Below the pieces are notes generated by a model. It saw only the letters and a program-made list of their open reading frames with translations. It was not told the DNA's origin and made no database searches. From NCBI GenBank assembly GCA_022571615.1, contig JACZXM010000254.1, forward strand, positions 1 through 5,314: 5,314 bases of DNA, written 5' to 3'. Position 1 is the first letter of the stretch; every line of letters begins with the position of its first letter. This DNA comes from Acidobacteriota bacterium (GTDB lineage Bacteria > Acidobacteriota > UBA890 > WLXD01). Shown here one piece after another: positions 1-5,314 of the stretch. The position numbers were made by a program, and so were the translations under genes.

Positions 1-2
1 CC

Positions 3-74
3 CGGATCATCTGGAGCCTCCGCAGGAACGACGACCGTCCCCAGAAGGCCGATGATCCCGAGGTCAGGAGCTGA
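3..74 (+). CDS. C-terminal tail of an upstream gene (partial, unidentified)
   Basis: Only the last 23 codons and a TGA stop are visible; the 5' part lies outside the window. Of the three forward frames, this one has a clearly higher share of G or C at third codon positions (about 20 of 23), like the genes downstream, and it ends just before the next start. The tail is hydrophilic and charged (ends RRNDDRPQKADDPEVRS). No domain can be recognised. The stop lies 5 nt before the ATG at 80, and the Shine-Dalgarno site of that next gene lies within the last codons here, so the two are probably co-transcribed and may be translationally coupled. By analogy with similar-looking neighbourhoods it could be an anti-sigma factor or another small regulator, but nothing visible shows that. 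Confidence 0.5.
   Translation, partial: RIIWSLRRNDDRPQKADDPEVRS
66..70 (+). promoter_or_regulatory. Shine-Dalgarno site for the gene at 80
   Basis: AGGAG lies 9 nt upstream of the ATG at 80 and inside the end of the upstream reading frame. It fixes the start of the exported protein and suggests translational coupling to the preceding gene. Confidence 0.75.
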
Positions 75-79
75 TCGAC

Positions 80-628
80 ATGCTCGGTACCAAGCCCACG
101 GCTCTCGCGGCCGCAGTCATTCTCGCCCTCTTCCTGGGAAGCACCGCAACGGCGGAGCCACAGGACGACTTATTGCGTCAGTCTGCGCCCACGACCCATG
201 AGTTTCAGATCACCCTGATCAGGGCCCGCCCGGGTCAGCTGAGCTTGCCCGACCTGCCGAGCGACGCGCTCGAGGTCCTTGACGACATCGCCCATGTACT
301 CCCCTATCAGGACTTCGAGCTGATCGATGTTGGTTGGATGCGGACGCATCGCCAGGCCAGCGTACGGATGGGCGAAGCGGCCTCGTTCGAGGCGTATCTC
401 GAGTTTCAGGACACGGCTGAAGCCCAGTACCTCCTGGTCTACGAATTCGGGCTCACTCAGCGAGAGTTCGAGCGCGACGGGGAGGGCCGTGTCCACTACG
501 GTGGCACCGAGACGCTGCTCAGCAGCTCCTTCGGCATTACCGTCGGCGAGACGGTGGTCGTAGGCACCTCCCGGCTCAATGGGCCCGACAAGGAGGCACT
601 GATCGTGCTGCTCAAGGCGGTGAGGTGA
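80..628 (+). CDS. Small exported protein of unknown function, secretin-like C-terminal segment
   Basis: This 182-aa protein has a typical signal peptide: Lys5, a hydrophobic core at about residues 8-20 and a likely cleavage site A-T-A|E after residue 25. It is therefore probably periplasmic or attached to the envelope. No further membrane segment is seen. The mature part opens with a beta-like stretch (FQITLIRARPG, 42-52), then a segment around 60-85 (LPSDALEVLDDI, LPYQDFELIDVGWMR), and ends with SSSFGITVGETVVVGTSRL (148-166) and ALIVLLKAV (173-181). That end resembles the 'V-x-x-G-E-T-V-V-V-G' turn and closing strand of bacterial secretins, but the protein is far too short to be a secretin. 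I recall proteins of this look beside ECF sigma/anti-sigma genes in Acidobacteriota-type genomes; this is memory, not proof. The start is well supported by AGGAG at 9 nt spacing. It is probably co-transcribed with the gene ending at 74. I do not recognise a named family. Confidence 0.85.
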   Translation: MLGTKPTALAAAVILALFLGSTATAEPQDDLLRQSAPTTHEFQITLIRARPGQLSLPDLPSDALEVLDDIAHVLPYQDFELIDVGWMRTHRQASVRMGEAASFEAYLEFQDTAEAQYLLVYEFGLTQREFERDGEGRVHYGGTETLLSSSFGITVGETVVVGTSRLNGPDKEALIVLLKAVR

Positions 629-672
629 CCTAGCAGGCCGTGGCAGACCGCGACGCGGGCGCGGCTGGTGGT

Positions 673-693
673 GGGTCAGTTTGAAACTGATCC
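673..693. repeat. Near-perfect palindrome upstream of the TonB receptor gene
   Basis: The core is TCAGTTT-G-AAACTGA (676-690), a perfect 7-bp inverted repeat around one central G. It extends outward by a G/T mismatch and two more G-C pairs, so 9 of 10 arm positions match. It sits about 45 nt after the stop at 628 and 124 nt before the ATG at 817. No T-run follows, so it does not look like an intrinsic terminator. The symmetric, AT-rich core in GC-rich DNA fits a dimeric regulator's operator better, though a stem with a 3-nt loop in RNA is also possible. Confidence 0.45.
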
Positions 694-803
694 CCTGCCC
701 GCCGCCTGGTGAATCCGCCGAGCAGCGGGCGGAAATGCTACCTTTGTTGCTCGCACCCGTTGGCGCCACCCCACCCCGCCTGAACCGAGCCCTTGTCGAC
801 ACC

Positions 804-807
804 AGGA
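804..807 (+). promoter_or_regulatory. Shine-Dalgarno site deciding the receptor start
   Basis: AGGA lies 9 nt upstream of the ATG at 817. The in-frame TTG at 793 has no comparable site in front of it, so the ATG is preferred even though the open frame extends further upstream. Confidence 0.55.
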
Positions 808-816
808 TCGCTTTGC

Positions 817-3498
817 ATGCAGGCCGTCCTCTACTTGTCGCTCGTCGCCGGGTTGCTCCGGGTGTCCGAGCCGGCCATGGCCGCCCTCATGCCACAGGAG
901 TCCGGGAGCGGTGAGATCCGGGTGGCGCTGGTAAACCGCGACGGGAGTCCGGTTGCCGACGCGCTCGTGCAGTTGCTCGGCCCCCGACGAACGGCGCTCC
1001 GCGAGGCGCGCAGTGACGATGCGGGTCGGGTGAGCCTTCAGGCGGTGCCGTACGGCCACTACGAGTTGCGGGTCAGCGGCCCTATCTACAGCGATGCGTT
1101 CCGTTTGCTGGAGCTCGACGAGAGCGTCATGCAAGTCGAGATCACCCTGCGCCCAACGGGCATCGAGGCACGGGTCACGGTGACGGCGTCACGCGGAGCG
1201 CTGCAAACCGAGCGCGAGGTACCGGCAACGATCCGGTCGCTCCAGATTCTCGAGCTCCAGACCCGCGCCGTGGATCTACTGCCGCGTATGCTCGACGAGG
1301 AACCGGGAATCCTCACCCAGCAGACCACGCCGGGCCAGGGTTCACCCATCCTGCGCGGCCAAAGCGCGCAGTCGGTCCTGTACCTCGTGGATGGCATTCG
1401 CTACAACAACGCAACCTACCGCGCCGGCAACACACAGTACCTGGCCTGGATTCCGGACGTCGCAGCGGAGTCGGTCGAGACCCTTCTCGGACCCGCCGCT
1501 GTGGGATACGGCTCCGACGCACTCGGCGGGGCGATCAACGTGCTGAGCGCTGCGGTGCCAGAGTACGAGGACCAGGGGACGCGCTGGCATGGGCGATTCC
1601 GGCTCTTCGGGGAATCTGCCTCGCTCGGCGCCGGGCTCAACGCCACCGTGGGTCTGGGCTCCCGCCGCGTTGCCGGCTACGTGGCCTCGAGCGGCGCGAG
1701 GCATCAGGACGTGCGTGGCGGCGGAGCCCGCGACTCGCACCATGCTGCGGTGCGCTTTCTGGGCCTGAGCGACGCCGCGATCCGCCAGCAGTTCGGCAGC
1801 CGCTACGTAGACACGGCCTACTCACAGGCAGCTCTGGCAGCCAAGGCAACACTGCGAACCAGCGACACCAGCAGCCTGAGTGCCTACTACATCGGCTCCA
1901 GCCAGTACGACATCCGCCGTTACGACCGTTTGCTCGGAGGCGACGGACGAGTCCTCGCCGAGTTCGCTCCCCAACGACTCGACTTCGGTTACCTGCGATA
2001 CGAGAAGTCCTTCTCCGACACCTTCCTGTCGAGCACGCTGTCGGTGAACCGCCAAGCCGACGGGCGGACAGATCAGCGGCGCCCCGCGAGTCCGATCGTG
2101 GAGGAGACAACCGTGGTGACCGCGTTCGGGTTTGAAACCAGCCTCTCGAGGGACCTGCGCCCACACCTGCTGACCGCAGGACTCGAGATCTACGACGAGC
2201 ACGTAAACTCGGAGCGCTTTGAGGCCCGCGGCGCCAGCACCGAGCAAGCGCGGCCCCGTTTCCCCAACGGGGCCCGATACACCTCGTTCGGTTTCTTTCT
2301 CCTGGATGACTTCCAGGCGCTGGCGCAACGGCTCAATGTCTCGGTCGGAGCGCGCTACTCGGCGTTCCGCTATGCCGTCCGGGCGGCCGACAATCTCATC
2401 GGCGGAATGCCCGTCGTTCCGGATGCCACCTCCACCTTCGATGACCTCACCTTCAACCTCGGCGCCAGTTTTGCGCTCAACCCCACGGTCACCGTCTGGG
2501 GTCGGGCTGCCCGCGGGTTTCGGGCCCCCTCGGTGTTCGATCTCGGCTCGCTCGGCCTGACGGGGGGCGGATTCGAAGTCTCGCCCGAGGAGGCCGTTGG
2601 TTTCCTGGCCCTGATTGGCAACTCCTCCGGGCGCAACGCCACCAGCACCGGAACCCGCTGGGAAGCACTCGATCCCGAGACGCTCTTCAGCTACGAGGCG
2701 GGCATTCGTTGGTTCTCCTCCGGGTTCCGATTCGAGATCACCGGTTTTGACAGCGAGTTTCGACAGGCGATCTCCCGCCGCGTCCTTCTCATCGAGCGGC
2801 CGGTGGTCGGAGAACACATCGGCGGCCAAGAGATCCTGGCGCAGGATGACCAGGGCCGGATCTTCGTGGAAGCGGACGCGGATCCGGTGGTGTCGCGAGC
2901 CAACATCGGGGCGTTGCGGGTACGCGGTCTCGAGCTCCTGGGCCAGAAGGCCTGGGGCGACACCTGGTTGGCAACGCTCAAGGGCTCGCTGCAGCGCGGA
3001 TGGGAGCTCGACACCGGGTTCTTCGCACGCAAGATCGCGCCGGACAACCTCACGGCGATCGTGCGCTGGCGCTCAGCGCGTGGATCGTTCTGGCTCGAGG
3101 CGGTCGTTCGTACCGCCACCACACAGACGCGGTTCAACCCCGGGGACATCGAGGACACCCGGATCGGTGCGTTCCGGGACGCCGATGACATCACCGACTT
3201 CTTTGTCAATCAGGGTCCGCGGTTGGGGCTGGTTCAGGACGGTGTTCTGATCGCCACCGGTGAGACGCTCGATCAGGTGATCGCCCGTGTCTTGGGTCCC
3301 GGGGGCAACGGCGCGGCACTCTTTACCAACACCCCGGGTTGGCTCACGCTCGGGCTCCGCGGCGCCTGGGTGCCGGCTCCGGGCCAGTTGCTGTCTTTCG
3401 GCCTCAGCAACCTCACCGACACCAACTACCGGCTGCACGGATCGGGATTCGACGGCTTGGGAATCAGCGCCAACGTGTCCTATTCGGTCGATTTCTGA
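817..3498 (+). CDS. TonB-dependent outer-membrane receptor with N-terminal carboxypeptidase-regulatory-like domain
   Basis: This 893-aa receptor imports an unknown ligand across the outer membrane using TonB-ExbB-ExbD energy. In order: a signal peptide with likely cleavage AMA|AL after residue 22; a carboxypeptidase-regulatory-like beta-sandwich at about 33-111 (IRVALVNRDGSPVADALV, then DDAGRVSLQAVPYGHYELRV); a TonB-box-like stretch ARVTVTASR (118-126); the plug, about 130-245, with ILRGQSAQSVLYLVDGIRYN (LVDG at 190-193) and the closing GYGSDALGGAINVLS; then a 22-strand-type barrel ending in Phe, as expected for BAM recognition. The barrel holds a FRAP box (568-571), DPETLFSYEAGIRW from 619, and NLTDTNYRLHGSGFDG near the C-terminus, all features shared with heme/hemoglobin-type and related receptors. 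No His lies between FRAP and the PET segment and there is no clear NPNL motif, so heme as substrate is not supported. Length is normal for the class. ATG 817 is chosen over TTG 793 for its Shine-Dalgarno site; the TTG would add 8 residues. A DUF4097-like gene follows after 81 nt. Confidence 0.93.
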   Translation: MQAVLYLSLVAGLLRVSEPAMAALMPQESGSGEIRVALVNRDGSPVADALVQLLGPRRTALREARSDDAGRVSLQAVPYGHYELRVSGPIYSDAFRLLELDESVMQVEITLRPTGIEARVTVTASRGALQTEREVPATIRSLQILELQTRAVDLLPRMLDEEPGILTQQTTPGQGSPILRGQSAQSVLYLVDGIRYNNATYRAGNTQYLAWIPDVAAESVETLLGPAAVGYGSDALGGAINVLSAAVPEYEDQGTRWHGRFRLFGESASLGAGLNATVGLGSRRVAGYVASSGARHQDVRGGGARDSHHAAVRFLGLSDAAIRQQFGSRYVDTAYSQAALAAKATLRTSDTSSLSAYYIGSSQYDIRRYDRLLGGDGRVLAEFAPQRLDFGYLRYEKSFSDTFLSSTLSVNRQADGRTDQRRPASPIVEETTVVTAFGFETSLSRDLRPHLLTAGLEIYDEHVNSERFEARGASTEQARPRFPNGARYTSFGFFLLDDFQALAQRLNVSVGARYSAFRYAVRAADNLIGGMPVVPDATSTFDDLTFNLGASFALNPTVTVWGRAARGFRAPSVFDLGSLGLTGGGFEVSPEEAVGFLALIGNSSGRNATSTGTRWEALDPETLFSYEAGIRWFSSGFRFEITGFDSEFRQAISRRVLLIERPVVGEHIGGQEILAQDDQGRIFVEADADPVVSRANIGALRVRGLELLGQKAWGDTWLATLKGSLQRGWELDTGFFARKIAPDNLTAIVRWRSARGSFWLEAVVRTATTQTRFNPGDIEDTRIGAFRDADDITDFFVNQGPRLGLVQDGVLIATGETLDQVIARVLGPGGNGAALFTNTPGWLTLGLRGAWVPAPGQLLSFGLSNLTDTNYRLHGSGFDGLGISANVSYSVDF

Positions 3499-3522
3499 CG
3501 GCGCGCCGAAACCCTGGCCAGG
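3499..3522. repeat. Two adjacent perfect 10-bp palindromes after the receptor stop
   Basis: CGGCGCGCCG (3499-3508) begins directly after the TGA stop, and CCTGGCCAGG (3513-3522) follows 4 nt later. Neither is followed by a T-run, so a classic intrinsic terminator is not supported. Short GC palindromes are frequent by chance in DNA of this composition; a role in mRNA end protection or regulator binding is possible but unproven. Confidence 0.3.
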
Positions 3523-3560
3523 CTGCGTTCGTACTGGTGATCAGAACCTCGCCGAAACCC
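3504..3560 (+). repeat. 11-bp direct repeat in the receptor/DUF4097 gap
   Basis: CGCCGAAACCC occurs at 3504-3514 and again at 3550-3560, 46 bp from start to start. Both copies lie in the 81-nt gap ahead of the DUF4097-like gene, the second ending 19 nt before its ATG. The repeat may be a tandem binding site or the trace of a small duplication. Confidence 0.4.
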
Positions 3561-3566
3561 ACACCT

Positions 3567-3571
3567 GGAGG
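3567..3571 (+). promoter_or_regulatory. Strong Shine-Dalgarno site for the gene at 3580
   Basis: GGAGG lies 8 nt upstream of the ATG at 3580. An in-frame stop at 3538 leaves no other ATG, GTG or TTG start, so this fixes the start codon. Confidence 0.85.
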
Positions 3572-3579
3572 ATCGCCCC

Positions 3580-4221
3580 ATGCCCACGTCCTTGCTCTCA
3601 CTGGTATTGGCTGCAGGTATCGCCTTCACTGCCCCGGGCGAGCAGGTCCGCTCATGGAGCGAAACCTATGACACCGATGGTGTTGTGCTGGTGAAGCTCG
3701 ATGTGCCCGTGGGAGAGGTCGAGATCCAGGCCTCCAGTGGGGACCGTGTCGAGATCGAGTTGACTCTCGAGTGCGGCTCCGGCTGGGGGACGTCTCGATG
3801 TTCGGAGCGTGCGAAGCGCATCGAACTGGTTTCCAACCGCCGAGGCGATCGTCTAGTGATCGAGATCGAGGGATACAGCAAGTGGCGCAATCGGGGCATG
3901 CACGTCAACTTGACAATGCGTCTGCCGGCGGCTCTGGAGCTGGAGATCGACATGGGAATCGGCGAGCTGACCCTTCGAGATCTGTCGAGTGACGTAACGG
4001 TGGACCTGGGCATCGGAGAGGTCTCTCTGGTGACGGCCATCGACCACATAGGCTCGGTCAGCCTCGACACCGGCATCGGCGAGGCATCTCTGCGCACACC
4101 GGAGGGTAGGAACCAGGCCGTCGGTCTGCTGGGCAACGAGGTGACCTGGGACCAGGGACGCGGCACAGCGCGGATCAAGATCGATCTGGGTATCGGCGAG
4201 ATCAGCGTGCGGCTGAGCTGA
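3580..4221 (+). CDS. Exported DUF4097-like beta-repeat protein
   Basis: This 213-aa protein starts with a short hydrophobic signal-like segment (about residues 4-18, likely cleavage FTA|PG) that has no positive charge before it, so export is likely but the signal is atypical. The rest is beta-rich: alternating strands such as GVVLVKLDVPVGEVEIQAS (34-52) and RVEIELTLECG, then regular repeats. D-x-G-I-G-E occurs at 124-129, 142-147, 163-168 and 202-207; DVPVGE (41-46) looks like a degenerate first copy and DQGRGT (191-196) like another. This style matches the DUF4097 'putative adhesin' class, which builds a stacked beta structure; the class has no defined biochemical reaction. Cys65 and Cys74 are the only cysteines and could form a disulfide in the periplasm. 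The start is fixed by GGAGG. The gene follows the TonB receptor in the same direction, so co-transcription is plausible, but a shared function is only inferred. Confidence 0.85.
   Translation: MPTSLLSLVLAAGIAFTAPGEQVRSWSETYDTDGVVLVKLDVPVGEVEIQASSGDRVEIELTLECGSGWGTSRCSERAKRIELVSNRRGDRLVIEIEGYSKWRNRGMHVNLTMRLPAALELEIDMGIGELTLRDLSSDVTVDLGIGEVSLVTAIDHIGSVSLDTGIGEASLRTPEGRNQAVGLLGNEVTWDQGRGTARIKIDLGIGEISVRLS
3949..4200 (+). repeat. D-x-G-I-G-E protein repeat array
   Basis: Four copies are encoded at 3949-3966, 4003-4020, 4066-4083 and 4183-4200. Start-to-start spacings are 18, 21 and 39 residues, the last equal to 18 plus 21, as if one unit between copies three and four had degenerated. Codons differ between copies (for example GGA, GGC and GGT for the first Gly), so the repeat is kept at protein level and is not a recent DNA duplication. 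Confidence 0.8.
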
Positions 4222-4249
4222 CACCGGAGGGAACGCAGCAGGGGCTGAG

Positions 4250-4278
4250 GTCTCTCTCCTGGGTTGTGGGTGGGAGAC
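4250..4278 (+). other. Possible imperfect stem-loop after the DUF4097-like gene
   Basis: GTCTCTCTCC (4250-4259) can pair with GGTGGGAGAC (4269-4278) around a 9-nt loop, with one T-T mismatch and one G-T pair. It starts 28 nt after the stop codon. No T-run follows, so it could be a weak or factor-assisted terminator or an mRNA 3' end structure. Confidence 0.3.
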
Positions 4279-4284
4279 GATGGG
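4261..4284 (+). other. Canonical G-quadruplex pattern
   Basis: Four GGG runs occur at 4261-4263, 4268-4270, 4272-4274 and 4282-4284, with loops of 4, 1 and 7 nt (TTGT, T, AGACGAT). This meets the usual G3-N1-7 rule on the + strand. It shares bases with the right arm of the possible stem-loop at 4250-4278, so the two structures would exclude each other. Function is unknown, and GC-rich genomes contain such patterns by chance. Confidence 0.45.
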
Positions 4285-4383
4285 TAGGCTGTGGCTGGCG
4301 GGCTGCGGTAGGATTCGCGTAGCAGCCACGCGTCCTGCTGGTGATCTTCCCGTTGCTACTGTAACGAACTCTGGTTTGCGCCA

Positions 4384-5314
4384 ATGAACCCCATCGCGTC
4401 ACGGATCGATCCGGAGTCTGAGGAGGCGAAGGCCAATGCCGAGTACCATCGCGGCCTGGCCACCGAGCTCTCGGAACGGCTGACGGCGGCGCGCCAGGGG
4501 GGCGGCGACAAGTACCGGAAACGACACCGCGAGCGGGGTAAGCTCTTCGTTCGCGATCGCATCGACCTGTTGTTGGACGAGGGCAGCCCGTTTCTGGAGC
4601 TCTCGGCGCTGGCCGCCGACGGGCTGTACGACGATCGCGCCCCGGGGGCCGGGCTGGTGACAGGTATCGGCAGGGTCTCCGGGTTGGAGGTCATGATCGT
4701 GGCCAACGACGCCACGGTGAAGGGCGGCAGCTACCTGCCAATCACGGTCAAAAAACACTTGCGCGCCCAGCAGATCGCGCTCGAGAACCTGTTGCCGTGC
4801 ATCTACTTGGTGGACTCCGGCGGCGCCTACCTGCCACTCCAGGACGAAGTGTTCCCCGACCGCACCCATTTCGGGCGCATTTTCTACAATCAGGCACGAA
4901 TGAGCGCTGCCCGCATTCCTCAGGTAGCGCTGGTCCTGGGGAGCTGCACGGCAGGCGGCGCCTACGTCCCTGCAATGAGCGACGAGGTGGTGATCGTCCG
5001 CAACCAGGGAACGATTTTTCTCGCCGGGCCACCGTTGGTGAAAGCGGCCACGGGCGAGGAGATCAGCGCCGAGGAGCTCGGTGGCGCAGACGTGCACGCC
5101 CGCAAGAGCGGTGTCGCGGATCATCTCGCGGATGACGACGAACATGCCTTGCGTATCGCGCGCGATATCACCGAGAACCTCAACCGGCCCAAGCACATCG
5201 GCGCCGACATGCGACAGCCCGAAGATCCGCTCTATCCGACACAGGAGATCTACTCGGTGCTGCCACGCGACCTGCGCCGATCCTATGATGCGCGCGAGAT
5301 CATTGCCCGGATCG
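4384..5314 (+). CDS. Acyl-CoA carboxylase carboxyltransferase (beta) subunit, methylcrotonyl-CoA carboxylase type; 3' end outside window
   Basis: The window holds 310 codons of a protein whose family is usually about 535 aa, so the C-terminal domain is missing only because the window ends. The frame stays open to the last base. The subunit moves the carboxyl group from biotin to an acyl-CoA; in the methylcrotonyl-CoA case it yields 3-methylglutaconyl-CoA in leucine breakdown, in the cytoplasm, with a biotin-carrying alpha subunit. Visible signatures follow the methylcrotonyl/geranyl-CoA type: [20 protein letters not shown] (50-69), [20 protein letters not shown] (107-126), [12 protein letters not shown] (140-151), [16 protein letters not shown] (156-171), [16 protein letters not shown] (186-201, the oxyanion-hole Gly-Gly-Ala at 191-193), and [18 protein letters not shown] (209-226). 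Propionyl-CoA carboxylases differ at the ANDATVKGG block. Geranyl-CoA carboxylase (AtuC) cannot be excluded; the most likely name would be LiuB/MccB. An in-frame stop at 4342 leaves ATG 4384 as the only plausible start, yet no Shine-Dalgarno site is seen before it. Confidence 0.95.
   Translation, partial: MNPIASRIDPESEEAKANAEYHRGLATELSERLTAARQGGGDKYRKRHRERGKLFVRDRIDLLLDEGSPFLELSALAADGLYDDRAPGAGLVTGIGRVSGLEVMIVANDATVKGGSYLPITVKKHLRAQQIALENLLPCIYLVDSGGAYLPLQDEVFPDRTHFGRIFYNQARMSAARIPQVALVLGSCTAGGAYVPAMSDEVVIVRNQGTIFLAGPPLVKAATGEEISAEELGGADVHARKSGVADHLADDDEHALRIARDITENLNRPKHIGADMRQPEDPLYPTQEIYSVLPRDLRRSYDAREIIARI
4402..4413. repeat. Perfect 12-bp palindrome in the first codons of the carboxylase gene
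   Basis: CGGATCGATCCG is a perfect inverted repeat beginning 18 nt after the A of the start codon and encodes Arg-Ile-Asp-Pro. It could be an operator or chance codon choice. Confidence 0.3.

Larger units (their letters stand above)
4222..4383. other. Intergenic region, G-rich, no gene
   Basis: This 162-nt gap separates the DUF4097-like gene from the carboxylase gene. The + strand is G-rich in its middle (about 4261-4316). No open frame with gene-like codon use was found. It should hold the end of the upstream transcript and the promoter of the carboxylase gene, but I cannot point to convincing -35 and -10 boxes. A possible stem-loop and a G-quadruplex pattern lie at 4250-4284. Confidence 0.6.

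Noticed and set aside
681..709. TTGAAA at 681-686 as a -35 box of a receptor promoter
   Set aside because: No -10-like hexamer lies at the proper spacing; the TTGAAA is part of the palindrome and may be coincidental.
170..802. Open frame on the - strand covering the small exported protein and the following gap
   Set aside because: No signal or domain is seen, it runs against all neighbours, and the + strand gene has a good ribosome site and signal peptide.
793..816. TTG start at 793 for the TonB receptor
   Set aside because: There is no convincing ribosome site in front of it, whereas ATG 817 has AGGA at 9 nt and directly begins a signal peptide.
1822..2829. Long open frame on the - strand (335 codons) opposite the TonB receptor
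   Set aside because: It lies wholly within the receptor gene, has no recognisable domains, and long antisense frames are expected in GC-rich coding DNA. The + strand shows clear receptor motifs throughout.
3499..3522. Intrinsic terminator after the receptor gene
   Set aside because: The palindromes are short with no spacer for a loop and no T-run follows; the next gene in the same direction begins within 81 nt.
3287..3694. + strand frame spanning the end of the receptor gene and the start of the DUF4097-like gene
   Set aside because: It overlaps two well-supported genes in another frame, is rich in Arg, Ser and Pro as shadow frames in GC-rich DNA are, and has no ribosome site.
4399..5196. 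Open frame on the - strand (265 codons) opposite the carboxylase gene
   Set aside because: The + strand frame encodes a highly conserved carboxyltransferase across the same bases; the antisense product is low in recognisable structure and is a shadow.

Overview
The window is GC-rich with strong G/C preference at third codon positions. All supported genes lie on the + strand: the 3' end of one gene, three complete envelope or periplasmic genes, and the 5' part of a metabolic gene. A TonB-dependent receptor means a diderm bacterium. The receptor's architecture (carboxypeptidase-regulatory-like domain, FRAP box, 'LGSLGLTGGGFEV' stretch, 'YRLHGSGFDG' near the C-terminus) and the DUF4097-like neighbour recall Acidobacteriota, Gemmatimonadota or related environmental phyla. 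That placement rests on memory of protein style, not on a search.

Layout: (1) 3-74, probable C-terminal tail of an upstream gene, ending 5 nt before the next start. (2) 80-628, a small exported protein of unknown function whose C-terminus looks like a secretin-type beta segment. (3) 629-816, a non-coding gap with a near-perfect palindrome at 673-693. (4) 817-3498, a complete TonB-dependent outer-membrane receptor of 893 aa. (5) 3499-3579, a short gap with two perfect palindromes, an 11-bp direct repeat and a strong Shine-Dalgarno site. (6) 3580-4221, an exported DUF4097-like protein with four D-x-G-I-G-E repeats. (7) 4222-4383, a non-coding gap with a canonical G-quadruplex pattern overlapping a possible stem-loop. 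(8) 4384 to the window end, the first 310 codons of an acyl-CoA carboxylase carboxyltransferase subunit, closest to the methylcrotonyl-CoA carboxylase beta subunit.

The first four genes could form one or two envelope-related transcription units: a coupled pair at 3-628, then receptor plus DUF4097-like protein with an 81-nt gap. The carboxylase serves branched-chain amino acid or acyl-CoA catabolism and is probably a separate unit. No RNA gene, mobile element or CRISPR array was seen. Nothing proves a new system; the least explained parts are the small exported protein at 80-628, the repeat protein at 3580-4221, and the structured intergenic DNA.
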